A stretch of 12,551 nt of DNA from UBA1425 sp051881715 (GCA_051881715.1 JBJEQK010000084.1:1-12551), one strand, 5' to 3'. Shown: positions 6,619-12,371, counted from the first letter of the stretch. The notes: generated by a model from the sequence alone, not told the origin. Made by a program: numbers and translations.

Positions 6619-7926
6619 TTCCGCTGGCCAGCAAACCGAGACGGTCAGACCGTCCACGGTGTATGTGACATCGTGGTAGATGTTTTTGTCGATTGCTTCA
6701 CAGAACGCCTTGACCATCTCCTCGTCCACCATTTGAATGGTGAAGTGCATTGTCAGATTTTGCGGCGCATAGTTCCTGTGGGCAATCTTGAAACCGTTGA
6801 CCCACCAGTGCAGTGTTTCAGGTATGTTGACGAGGGTTTCATCACCGTGCGAAATACGCAGGCTCATGGGCATTCTTTCCTCGTCCGTGACCACATTGTA
6901 ATACGTTCCCTTTGAACCCGGATCACGGTTGTAGAGACCGACCTCGCCGCCATTGGTGATCAGGTAGTTGCCTTTCCAGCACTGAATCATCCACTCTTTG
7001 CCCGCATAGTCAAAGTGGAATCGTCTTGTGCTGTACCGATATAGAGGAGAAGTGTAGCAAAACAGGTCATATGCGACACAGAAGCCGTAGTCTCTCATCC
7101 AGCAATACATGGGCGCATAGACCATCAAGTCGTAAATACTGCAATTAAAACCGATTCCTGCGGCGCCCTTTTCATCGTATCCGAAAAACTCACCCGTCTC
7201 CAAGTTGACAAGCATATCGGTATTGTAGGAGTCTGTCCCGCCGTCGGCAAAGGTTATCTGACACTTGATCTTGTAAACGTTCTCTTCGTTTGTCGGTTCG
7301 AGATACACATATGCCTTTTGGATGCCGCTGAAATAGGCGGAGGCGAGATCAAGAAGCGTAGCCTTTGTCTTGTTTCCGTCGGCTTTTGCCTGTTCCATCG
7401 CTTCTCTGAGATTTGTTCTCACAGCGAGTGTGTCGATGTTAAAGACCTTGATGGCGGTATTGATGCCGCTGCAGAAATCCGGGAGATTCGTGAGTATCAT
7501 TTGCGGGTCAAGGGAAGAATTTTCACTGATATACGTGCAAAAGTCTACCAATTCATCTTGCAATTCCACATCAAATGTACCATCGTCCCCTGTAAGGAAT
7601 TTGCCGGTGAGGATTAAGCGAATGGTTCTTAAAACCTTGATTATCTTGAAAACGCTGCTCGTTTTCGGGGTGTTGTAATCTCCGCCGAACAACAAACGGT
7701 TCATGGAAAATCCGAGCTTCTTTTGCGGCAGCGAAAACCCCTCGGCATGGGAAAGGTCGGATTCGAGGACATACTGTGTTTCGGTCTCATTTAAACAAGA
7801 GATGTCAGTGGTTTCGCTTGTGTCCGACTGCATTGGCAATTCGTCATCCGCAAAAACAAGAAGCGCAGAGGACAAAATCATTATCAAACACAGCAAAATG
7901 GAAATTATTTTTTTGAAATTTTTCAT
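6616..7926 (-). CDS. secreted DUF4474-domain protein
   Basis: The 436-residue product starts with a classical signal peptide: basic MKNFKK, a hydrophobic core, and a likely cleavage after VFA near residue 26. It is therefore exported. An acidic, Ser/Thr-rich linker follows, then a helical middle region. The C-terminal part (about residues 305-390) has the DUF4474 signature: FDYAGKEWMIQCWKGNY, then GGEVGLYNRD and LRISHGDETLVNIP. DUF4474 is common in Clostridia secreted proteins and has no assigned chemistry. The ATG at 7926 has GGGAAGGAAG just upstream and a very good promoter. It diverges from the gene for another secreted protein, with which it may share a role outside the cell. Only the family assignment is firm. 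Confidence 0.85.
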   Translation of the reverse strand: MKNFKKIISILLCLIMILSSALLVFADDELPMQSDTSETTDISCLNETETQYVLESDLSHAEGFSLPQKKLGFSMNRLLFGGDYNTPKTSSVFKIIKVLRTIRLILTGKFLTGDDGTFDVELQDELVDFCTYISENSSLDPQMILTNLPDFCSGINTAIKVFNIDTLAVRTNLREAMEQAKADGNKTKATLLDLASAYFSGIQKAYVYLEPTNEENVYKIKCQITFADGGTDSYNTDMLVNLETGEFFGYDEKGAAGIGFNCSIYDLMVYAPMYCWMRDYGFCVAYDLFCYTSPLYRYSTRRFHFDYAGKEWMIQCWKGNYLITNGGEVGLYNRDPGSKGTYYNVVTDEERMPMSLRISHGDETLVNIPETLHWWVNGFKIAHRNYAPQNLTMHFTIQMVDEEMVKAFCEAIDKNIYHDVTYTVDGLTVSVCWPAE

Positions 7927-7961
7927 GGCTTCCTTCCCAATCCTATAATTTATTAAAAAAA

Positions 7962-7990
7962 ATTATACTATTTTTAAATGGATATGGCAA
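7962..7990 (-). promoter_or_regulatory. promoter of the DUF4474 protein gene
   Basis: On the minus strand, TTGCCA (7985-7990) and perfect TATAAT (7962-7967) are spaced by 17 nt. An AT-rich leader of about 35 nt follows before the start codon. Confidence 0.75.
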
Positions 7991-8051
7991 GTGTTTTGCG
8001 CAAATGATTTACCGACAAAACAAACTTTATGTTAGATTTTGTCCTCAAATA

Positions 8052-8080
8052 TTGTATTTTCCGAGAAAATGTGCTAAAAT
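8052..8080 (+). promoter_or_regulatory. extended -10 promoter of the secreted hydrolase gene
   Basis: TTGTAT (8052-8057) and TAAAAT (8075-8080) are spaced by 17 nt, with a TGC extended -10 element at 8072-8074. The expected start is near 8087, about 20 nt before the TTG start codon. Confidence 0.75.
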
Positions 8081-8108
8081 GAACAAAAATTAAAAAAGGG
8101 TGAAAACA

Positions 8109-9773
8109 TTGAAGAGGAATTTTAAGCTTGTTCTTTCTCTGCTTCTTGCGCTCATCATAGCGTGTTCTGCTGTTGTGCCTTCGTTTGCCACGGTCGAACT
8201 GACGGACAGAGGCAGTGCTTATCCGACGATCGTTATTTCCGGCGACAGCCCCGCGATTGTTGATGAAAACAACAATCCCGTTTTCAGCATCGGCGGTATC
8301 TTCTCGGGAATCAGCATCGACAAGGATTCCATTGTCGATATGGTCGTTTCTGTCATGAAGCCGTACTATCTCGAAGGACGTCTCAAGGGTGACTATGAAA
8401 ATTATTATCAAGCTATCTATGACGTGATCGCCCCGCTGTTTGAAAAAGCAAGACTTGACGTCAACGGCGAACCCTCCAACGGAACCCGTATCGAGGACTG
8501 GCGTATCGGTCACAACGAGTGGCAAAAAAACAACAACACCCGACAGGACGATGGCTTCACAAAGGAAGCGTACCACTTTTGGTATGACTGGCGACTCGAC
8601 CCGCTTTATACGGCCGATGAACTGAACACCTTTATCGAATGCATCAAAAGATCGACCGGCTGTGACAAAGTCGTCGTCAACAGTATGTGCCTAGGTACGG
8701 ATATTCTCATGTCCTACATTGCCAAATATGGCACAGACAGTCTGCACGGCGTCTCTTTTGACGGCTCGGTTGTCGGCGGCGCAGAGCTTCTCAGCGACCC
8801 CATTTGCGGTAAGTTTAACGTGGATGGCGACGCCATTGTCCGATTCCTCACCGACAGCAACGCCACGGGTGTGCTGAGCATTGACGAGCTTGTCATTGAC
8901 GTCGTAGACGTCCTTGAGCAAAGCGGCGTACTCGGCTTTGTCGAGGATTATACAAAAGCCGTCGTATACGACGATGTCAAAGAGGGCGTGACCTCTGCAC
9001 TCGCACGCTCTACGTTTTTCACATGGCCCGGCTACTGGGCGCCCGTGCTTGCACAGGATTATGATACCGCCAAGGATTATGTTTTCGGCAAAGAGGGCAG
9101 CAAGCTCAGAGAAGAGTATGCAGGACTTATCCAAAAGTTGGACAACTACAACACCACTGTACGCCAAAGAATCCCCGAACTGCTTCGTCAAATCAAGGAG
9201 TCCGGCATCAATATCTGCGTGATTGCAAAGTACGGTATGCAGCTCGGTCCCATTACATACTCCAACGAAATGATTGCCGACCAGGTCGCATCTGTCCGCA
9301 ATGCTTCGTTCGGTGCGACAACTTCCACTATCTACGAAACATTTACGGATAAATATATCGCAGACCAAACCAAAGCCGGTCTCGGCAAATACATCGCGCC
9401 CGACGGACAGATTGATGCATCAACGTGTTATTTCCCGGACAATACATGGTTTTACAAAGGTGCGAGACATTCCAACTGGACAGATGTCGAAGCGCAGATT
9501 GTCTTTACCGTGACGACCGCAGAGAAACAGCTTACGGTAGATGATTTTTCGATTTCTCAGTTTATCGTATATGACAATGAAACCAACACAGCTGAGAAGA
9601 TGACTGTAGAAAACTGCGACACCTACCACTGGAAAGCTAATCGCAAAGACGATACGTCCCGCAATCCGTTTGTCCGTATGCGCAAATTCATCCAAGCGCT
9701 CAAGAAATTGATTGTGCGGATTATCGAAATTATTCGCGAAAAGAAAGCCGCCGAAGCAAATCCGGCAAAATAA
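8109..9773 (+). CDS. secreted alpha/beta-hydrolase-like protein with Cys elbow
   Basis: The 554-residue product has a signal peptide (KRNFK, a hydrophobic core, cleavage after SFA near residue 27). Its fold looks like the alpha/beta hydrolase group of lipases and LCAT-like acyltransferases: YHFWYDWRLDP before the elbow, then DKVVVNSMCLGTDILMSYIAKYG. Aligned to the common GHSMGG elbow, the nucleophile position is C194 (S-x-C-x-G). H454 in GARHSNW is a candidate catalytic histidine; the acid is not identified. A C-terminal amphipathic basic helix (last 30 residues) may bind membrane or wall. I prefer TTG 8109 to the in-frame GTG 8100 because GGGTGA (8098-8103) is 5 nt from 8109 and overlaps the GTG. 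The enzyme class is inferred. Confidence 0.8.
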   Translation: MKRNFKLVLSLLLALIIACSAVVPSFATVELTDRGSAYPTIVISGDSPAIVDENNNPVFSIGGIFSGISIDKDSIVDMVVSVMKPYYLEGRLKGDYENYYQAIYDVIAPLFEKARLDVNGEPSNGTRIEDWRIGHNEWQKNNNTRQDDGFTKEAYHFWYDWRLDPLYTADELNTFIECIKRSTGCDKVVVNSMCLGTDILMSYIAKYGTDSLHGVSFDGSVVGGAELLSDPICGKFNVDGDAIVRFLTDSNATGVLSIDELVIDVVDVLEQSGVLGFVEDYTKAVVYDDVKEGVTSALARSTFFTWPGYWAPVLAQDYDTAKDYVFGKEGSKLREEYAGLIQKLDNYNTTVRQRIPELLRQIKESGINICVIAKYGMQLGPITYSNEMIADQVASVRNASFGATTSTIYETFTDKYIADQTKAGLGKYIAPDGQIDASTCYFPDNTWFYKGARHSNWTDVEAQIVFTVTTAEKQLTVDDFSISQFIVYDNETNTAEKMTVENCDTYHWKANRKDDTSRNPFVRMRKFIQALKKLIVRIIEIIREKKAAEANPAK

Positions 9774-9784
9774 TAAGTAAAGAA

Positions 9785-9819
9785 CTCGCAGCAGATTTAT
9801 CTGCTGCGAGAAATTTTTA
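9785..9819 (+). terminator. terminator of the secreted hydrolase gene
   Basis: CTCGCAGCAGA (9785-9795) pairs perfectly with TCTGCTGCGAG (9800-9810) around a TTTA loop; AAATTTTTA follows. It ends the rightward hydrolase transcript 11 nt after the stop codon. Confidence 0.92.
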
Positions 9820-9822
9820 TGC

Positions 9823-9857
9823 AAAGAAAAATCCGTCCTCTTTCGAGAACGGATTTC
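9823..9857 (-). terminator. tRNA-type intrinsic terminator, minus strand
   Basis: Read on the minus strand, AAATCCGT (9849-9856), a U-G pair and CTC stack on GAG and ACGGATTT (9829-9836) to form a 12-bp stem closed by a GAAA tetraloop, followed by a U-rich tail (UUCUUUG). It begins 3 nt after the CCA of the tRNA fragment, where a tRNA gene terminator belongs. No other minus-strand gene ends here. Confidence 0.85.
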
Positions 9858-9859
9858 AA

Positions 9860-9885
9860 TGGTCCGAGTGGCGAGACTTGAACTC
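9860..9885 (-). other. tRNA 3'-end fragment, candidate attachment site
   Basis: On the minus strand the order is exactly that of a tRNA 3' end: three paired bases of the 5' T-stem (9883-9885, GAG), a canonical TTCAAGT T-loop (9876-9882), the 3' T-stem CTCGC (9871-9875), a 7-nt acceptor strand CACTCGG (9864-9870), discriminator A (9863) and encoded CCA (9860-9862). Upstream of 9885 the match ends: the next two bases are TT where GC is needed, and no anticodon or D arm follows. A 3' tRNA remnant next to an intact tRNA terminator is the classic product of an element integrating into a tRNA gene. G72 implies C1, which is compatible with tRNA-Pro, but identity is unproven. Confidence 0.85.
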
Positions 9886-9895
9886 AAAAATCCGT

Positions 9896-10020
9896 GTTTC
9901 ACGAAGGAACACGAAGAGCCATAAAGTGTTATTTATCAACGTTTCTGGTACTCTCGTGTTGCACGGCGTTTCACGAAGTTCAACGACCAAACACGAAAAT
10001 AACGACCAAATAACGACCAG
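9896..10020 (+). repeat. cluster of short direct repeats inside the element end
   Basis: GTTTCACGAAG occurs at 9896-9906 and 9968-9978. Its core CACGAA recurs at 9910-9915 and 9992-9997, giving four copies. AACGACC occurs at 9982-9988, 10001-10007 and 10012-10018, the first two followed by AAA. Clustered short repeats within 160 bp of an attachment site resemble arm-type integrase or excisionase sites. No gene lies in 9886-10055. Confidence 0.55.
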
Positions 10021-10055
10021 ATTTTCATGTCTTTTGCCAATGCAAAAGCAGTCAT

Positions 10056-10358
10056 TTACGCCACCTTGTAGCCGGTGCGCAGTACCGTTTTTGCGAAGTC
10101 GCTTTTGTCGTTCGCCAAATCCAAGATGATTGGCTCAATTGTGGTACTGACATCACACGTTAACCGATACAGCGAAGCGGACAACGAAAGAAAATCACCG
10201 TTGAAGCCGTTAAAAATCACGGCAATATCTATATCGCTGTTCTCATTGGGCGTACCGTTGACATACGAACCGTACACAACGACCGCAACAGGGTCGCAGA
10301 TCGTTTTCACGATTTCGGCGTACTTTGCGGCGCACTTCAAAGCTGCTGTTTTATCCAT
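10056..10358 (-). CDS. MNT-type nucleotidyltransferase (HEPN/MNT antitoxin)
   Basis: The 100-residue product is a minimal nucleotidyltransferase of the MNT class. The active-site motif GSx10DxD is complete: GSYVNGTPNENSDID at about residues 31-45, preceded by a hydrophobic VAVVVY strand; a further acidic residue for metal binding may be in the TIEPIILD strand. In known HEPN/MNT modules this protein is the antitoxin and inactivates the HEPN toxin, in some systems by attaching AMP to it. Its ATG overlaps the end of the HEPN gene by 22 nt, so the two are translationally coupled. It is the last gene of the three-gene minus-strand operon. Family certain, antitoxin role inferred from pairing. Confidence 0.93.
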   Translation of the reverse strand: MDKTAALKCAAKYAEIVKTICDPVAVVVYGSYVNGTPNENSDIDIAVIFNGFNGDFLSLSASLYRLTCDVSTTIEPIILDLANDKSDFAKTVLRTGYKVA

Positions 10359-10723
10359 GTGAACAACTCCTTTGTGTCGGAAATAATTTCGGTACAGCGT
10401 TTATTGTCAAGCTGTGACAGCAGATTATCCTTGAAAGATGGATAACGGCTTTCGATATTCAGCGGGTTCAGGATGAACAACACGTTTTTCTGTTCATCAT
10501 TCATTTTATCCAGCAATCCGCATTGTTCTGCAAGCCGAAGAAGATTGTGTACCTTTGGCGGCATTTCCTCCGACGAAGCGGCAATAACTGCCTTGATGGC
10601 TTTTTCAATGCATTGGTGACACATAAACCCGACGTAAAGAAAACGCTTTGTTTCCAGCATAGCCGCCGCCGTGTCTAAATCATAGTCGGCAAGCTCCAGC
10701 CAATATGCGGCTTTATTCGTCAT
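10337..10723 (-). CDS. HEPN-domain protein, putative toxin of HEPN/MNT pair
   Basis: I place the start at ATG 10723, giving 128 residues; GGACGGAGAG lies just upstream and the product then begins MTNKAAYWLELADYDL, a normal HEPN start. The helical HEPN fold (PF05168-like) is shown by the first helix, then MCHQCIEKAIKAVI (about residues 34-47) and PPKVHNLLRLAEQCG (about 54-68), with ESRYPSF further on. HEPN toxins usually carry RNase motif Rx4-6H; I cannot find it here, so RNase activity is uncertain. The start overlaps the XRE gene by 11 nt and the end overlaps the MNT gene by 22 nt, a tightly coupled operon. It could also be a non-toxic HEPN accessory subunit. Confidence 0.88.
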   Translation of the reverse strand: MTNKAAYWLELADYDLDTAAAMLETKRFLYVGFMCHQCIEKAIKAVIAASSEEMPPKVHNLLRLAEQCGLLDKMNDEQKNVLFILNPLNIESRYPSFKDNLLSQLDNKRCTEIISDTKELFTWIKQQL

Positions 10724-10940
10724 TGCTCTCCGTCCCTTCTTCCACATATTCCATAATGTCGCCCGGCTGACAGTGCAGTAGTTCGCAGAGCGTTTCAATG
10801 TTTTCCCAAGCAATCGGATTTTGATTGCGTAACTTTTGGACGGTAGATTCACTCAACAACTTATCTTTCCGAATACGATACGTTGTAAACCCCTTTTCTT
10901 TCAGCGCAAACAGCACGTCAATTTTATACTGTATCGGCAT
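10713..10940 (-). CDS. Cro/C1-type (XRE) transcriptional regulator
   Basis: The 75-residue product is nearly all one helix-turn-helix domain of the HTH_26/XRE type. Helices run from KIDVLFALKEKG, through TTYRIRKDKLLSESTVQKLRN (recognition region about residues 19-39), to PIAWENIETLCELLHCQPGDIMEYV, the usual family ending. It is the first gene of the operon and overlaps the HEPN start by 11 nt. An AAAGGAAA site lies ahead of the ATG at 10940. The strong promoter upstream contains imperfect tandem repeats that cover its -35 box, so autorepression of the XRE-HEPN-MNT operon is likely, possibly together with the divergent promoter. That regulation is inferred. Confidence 0.93.
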   Translation of the reverse strand: MPIQYKIDVLFALKEKGFTTYRIRKDKLLSESTVQKLRNQNPIAWENIETLCELLHCQPGDIMEYVEEGTESNDE

Positions 10941-10996
10941 ATCGTTTCCTTTCTTTTGGGAGCGTTCATTATTGAGATTCTACTCCCAGCATAACC

Positions 10997-11025
10997 ATTA
11001 TAGCACACATTGTGAACGATTTCAA
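10997..11025 (-). promoter_or_regulatory. extended -10 promoter of the XRE-HEPN-MNT operon
   Basis: On the minus strand, TTGAAA (11020-11025) and perfect TATAAT (10997-11002) are spaced by 17 nt, with a TGC extended -10 element. The -35 box lies inside the first unit of the tandem repeat at 11011-11056. Confidence 0.8.
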
Positions 11026-11056
11026 GTGTACAATGTGAACGAATTTCAGAGTACAA
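11011..11056. repeat. two 23-bp tandem repeats, candidate operator
   Basis: Units at 11011-11033 and 11034-11056 both begin TGTGAACGA and end GTACAA, differing at only a few central positions. They cover the -35 region of the minus-strand XRE promoter and end 20 nt before the -35 box of the divergent plus-strand promoter. A likely binding site for the neighbouring XRE protein. Confidence 0.65.
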
Positions 11057-11075
11057 CTTTGTGCAGTATTCCATA

Positions 11076-11104
11076 TTGACTATGGGCGATTATTCGTGTA
11101 TAAT
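11076..11104 (+). promoter_or_regulatory. strong promoter for the rightward small-gene cluster
   Basis: TTGACT (11076-11081) and perfect TATAAT (11099-11104) are spaced by 17 nt. Transcription should start near 11111, leaving a leader of about 150 nt before the first clear gene at 11263. The promoter faces away from the XRE promoter and may be under the same control. Confidence 0.8.
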
Positions 11105-11189
11105 CTACTTGTAAGGTTGAGGAACGGAACCGGCACTGCTGATGCAAAGACTGCATACAAGAGCGGGAACGGATGTGCAGGAGTAGACG

Positions 11190-11324
11190 ATGGTCACAGA
11201 ACGTACAAAGCCACCCGCCGCCGCTACCACCGCAACCAATAAAACGAAAGGGTGTACACACTATGGGAACCAACGAACTGAACGCAAAGGTCAAGGAGCT
11301 GCGAGAGCTGCAACAGCTGATTGA
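11190..11324 (+). CDS. possible 44-residue leader peptide overlapping next gene
   Basis: The ATG at 11190 has a good AGGAG site (11179-11183) 6 nt upstream. The frame encodes 44 residues rich in Thr, Ala, Lys and Arg and runs 62 nt into the gene at 11263 in another frame. The upstream half (up to 11262) is the only unique part. It could be a translated leader that couples to the next gene, or a chance open frame. No family is recognised. Confidence 0.3.
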   Translation: MVTERTKPPAAATTATNKTKGCTHYGNQRTERKGQGAARAATAD

Positions 11325-11538
11325 GGAAGCCACCGCCGAAGCGGAAGCTATCAAGGACGAACTGAAAGCGTACATGACTGCCGCCAACATCGAGGAAATG
11401 AACGTGGGGCTGTTCACGGTGCGGTACAAGACCGTCACAAGCGGCCGCTTCGATACAGCGGCATTTAAGGCAGAACACGGCGTTTTGTATGCCGGTTACG
11501 TTAAGCAGACGCAGACACGTCGTTTCTCAATCGCGTGA
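11263..11538 (+). CDS. 91-residue element-associated protein, unknown function
   Basis: I take ATG 11263, preceded by AAAGGGTG, as the start; an in-frame upstream ATG (11173) would add an unlikely Pro-rich extension. Residues about 5-45 are a strongly helical, probably coiled-coil segment rich in Glu, Lys and Ala. A compact beta-rich C-terminal half follows, with VRYKTVTSGRFDTAAFKAEHG and an end with QTQTRRFSIA. I recall short proteins of this layout (coiled coil, then SxRFDTxxFK and TxTRRFS) as uncharacterised genes in clostridial mobile elements and prophage-like regions; this is not verified. It may be a small element-housekeeping or nucleic-acid-associated protein. It heads the rightward cluster. 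Confidence 0.8.
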   Translation: MGTNELNAKVKELRELQQLIEEATAEAEAIKDELKAYMTAANIEEMNVGLFTVRYKTVTSGRFDTAAFKAEHGVLYAGYVKQTQTRRFSIA

Positions 11539-11549
11539 GGGGGTCAAAA

Positions 11550-11718
11550 ATGGATTTTAACCCTGTACAGGTTGTTACCAGTCCAAACCCTTGCGGCGCT
11601 CATACAGGCGTGTATTGCCGTTGAGAACATCATAGAGTATGCTACCGTTACGCCGGACATACTCGAAGAACTCGAAAGCATACAGCCTGAGCTGCAGCGG
11701 TTCACAGGAATGCAATAA
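11550..11718 (+). pseudogene. small gene with an apparent frameshift
   Basis: A strong ribosome site, GAGGGGGT (11537-11544), lies ahead of ATG 11550, but that frame stops after 24 codons (TGA at 11622-11624). The next frame stays open from after the upstream TGA (11539) through 11718 and looks protein-like: it encodes LAALIQACIAVENIIEYATV and then TPDILEELESIQPELQRFTG, a Glu-rich helical end. Its only candidate starts lack a proper site. The simplest reading is one gene of about 56 residues broken by a single-base change between about 11575 and 11615. A sequencing error or programmed frameshift is also possible. The minus-strand RNA gene begins its tail right at the stop codon. Confidence 0.5.
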
Positions 11719-11782
11719 AAAAGCCCTTATCTTACACGCCAACCAAAGTCAAAGATAAGAGCCAAACACCGCAGAAGCGGAT
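11717..11782 (-). ncRNA. candidate small RNA 1, minus strand
   Basis: A 66-nt transcript is predicted from near 11782 to the U run at 11717-11722. It begins with a CCGC-UUCU-GCGG hairpin (11769-11780). Its 3' half is a 12-bp terminator stem, GGCUCUUAUCUU (11752-11763) with AAGAUAAGGGCU (11722-11733), including two wobble pairs, closed by an 18-nt loop and followed by six Us. The promoter sits at the right distance. It runs opposite to all neighbouring genes and lies in a gap between them. Not recognised as a known RNA family. Confidence 0.65.
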
Positions 11783-11788
11783 AACTTG

Positions 11789-11817
11789 ATTATAAGGTGT
11801 CCGCTTCGGAAAGTCAA
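11789..11817 (-). promoter_or_regulatory. promoter of small RNA 1
   Basis: On the minus strand, TTGACT (11812-11817) and perfect TATAAT (11789-11794) are separated by 17 nt. An 8-bp inverted repeat, GAAGCGGA (11774-11781) with TCCGCTTC (11800-11807), flanks the -10 box and could be an operator. Confidence 0.75.
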
Positions 11818-11832
11818 GAGAGGATGAAGAAA

Positions 11833-12096
11833 ATGCTCATTTGTGAGAAGAAAAACTGCACTGAATGCGAGGAAAGCAAAAGCCTTGTCACGCCGGAAGA
11901 AGTGCTACGCCTACTCGGAGAATGCACCTTTGCAGACAGCCGCATTGTTTCGTGGCATGTAAAGTATTTTCAAGCCAATGGAGACAGAGCACACGCAGCA
12001 TTCGGCGATTATGCGCTGTATGTCATGCTGTGGAACGCCGGACGGGTGCAAGGCATCCGGGAAGAACGCATCAGGAGAATGGCAGGGGTACAGTAA
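11833..12096 (+). CDS. 87-residue hypothetical protein with N-terminal Cys cluster
   Basis: The ATG at 11833 is favoured over the in-frame ATG at 11824 because GAGAGGA (11818-11824) is 8 nt from 11833 and abuts 11824. The product starts MLICEKKNCTEC, with cysteines at 4, 9 and 12 that could bind a metal, then a helical TPEEVLRLLGEC segment and a mixed region ending in a basic Arg-rich helix (GIREERIRRMAG). I do not recognise the family. Its stop overlaps the next start (TAATG at 12094-12098), so the two are coupled. Transcription probably comes from the promoter at 11076-11104 or a nearer one not seen. Confidence 0.75.
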   Translation: MLICEKKNCTECEESKSLVTPEEVLRLLGECTFADSRIVSWHVKYFQANGDRAHAAFGDYALYVMLWNAGRVQGIREERIRRMAGVQ

Positions 12097-12371
12097 TGGA
12101 AAGATACAGAAATCTTCAAGTGTCCGAAGTTGTGCTGACGCGCATAGCTTGCGGGATTACACAGTTGTCAAGCGGTCTTTGTGACCTCATGGATGTTACC
12201 AAAAACAATGTGTTCACGGTAAACCCCAAGCTGACAAGAGGAGAAAACGCAGAGGATTGGGTTAATAGACACTATGATGTAGTCGCCGGTACCGCACTGC
12301 TGATTACAGGCGCTTCGGAAATCCTCTCGGACGCACTTGTAAACGGCGACTTGGTCCTTGCAGAAGGATAA
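12096..12371 (+). CDS. 91-residue hypothetical protein
   Basis: The ATG at 12096 overlaps the previous stop by one base and has CAGGGGT (12083-12089) upstream. The product is mostly helical, with a polar N-terminus (MERYRNLQVSEVVLTR), a central charged segment (LTRGENAEDWVNRHYDVVAG) and a moderately hydrophobic C-terminal helix (TALLITGASEILSDALVNG). No cysteine pair, signal peptide or clear membrane segment is present. I do not recognise it; its layout and coupling to the preceding small gene suggest an element accessory protein. Confidence 0.7.
   Translation: MERYRNLQVSEVVLTRIACGITQLSSGLCDLMDVTKNNVFTVNPKLTRGENAEDWVNRHYDVVAGTALLITGASEILSDALVNGDLVLAEG

Noticed and set aside
8100..8108. GTG start for the secreted hydrolase
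   Set aside because: It overlaps the GGGTGA ribosome site; TTG 8109 has correct spacing and gives a normal signal peptide start.
8691..9368. 225-residue open frame on the minus strand
   Set aside because: Shadow of the secreted hydrolase gene with no independent signals.
9886..10020. CRISPR-like repeat array
   Set aside because: Units are only 6-11 bp with irregular spacing and no constant spacers; arm-type recombination sites fit better.
11766..11807. Plus-strand H-type pseudoknot (ACACC/GGTGT with GAAGCGGA/TCCGCTTC)
   Set aside because: The pairings share base 11800, and the segment is better explained as the promoter and 5' hairpin of the minus-strand RNA; the inverted repeat may instead be an operator.
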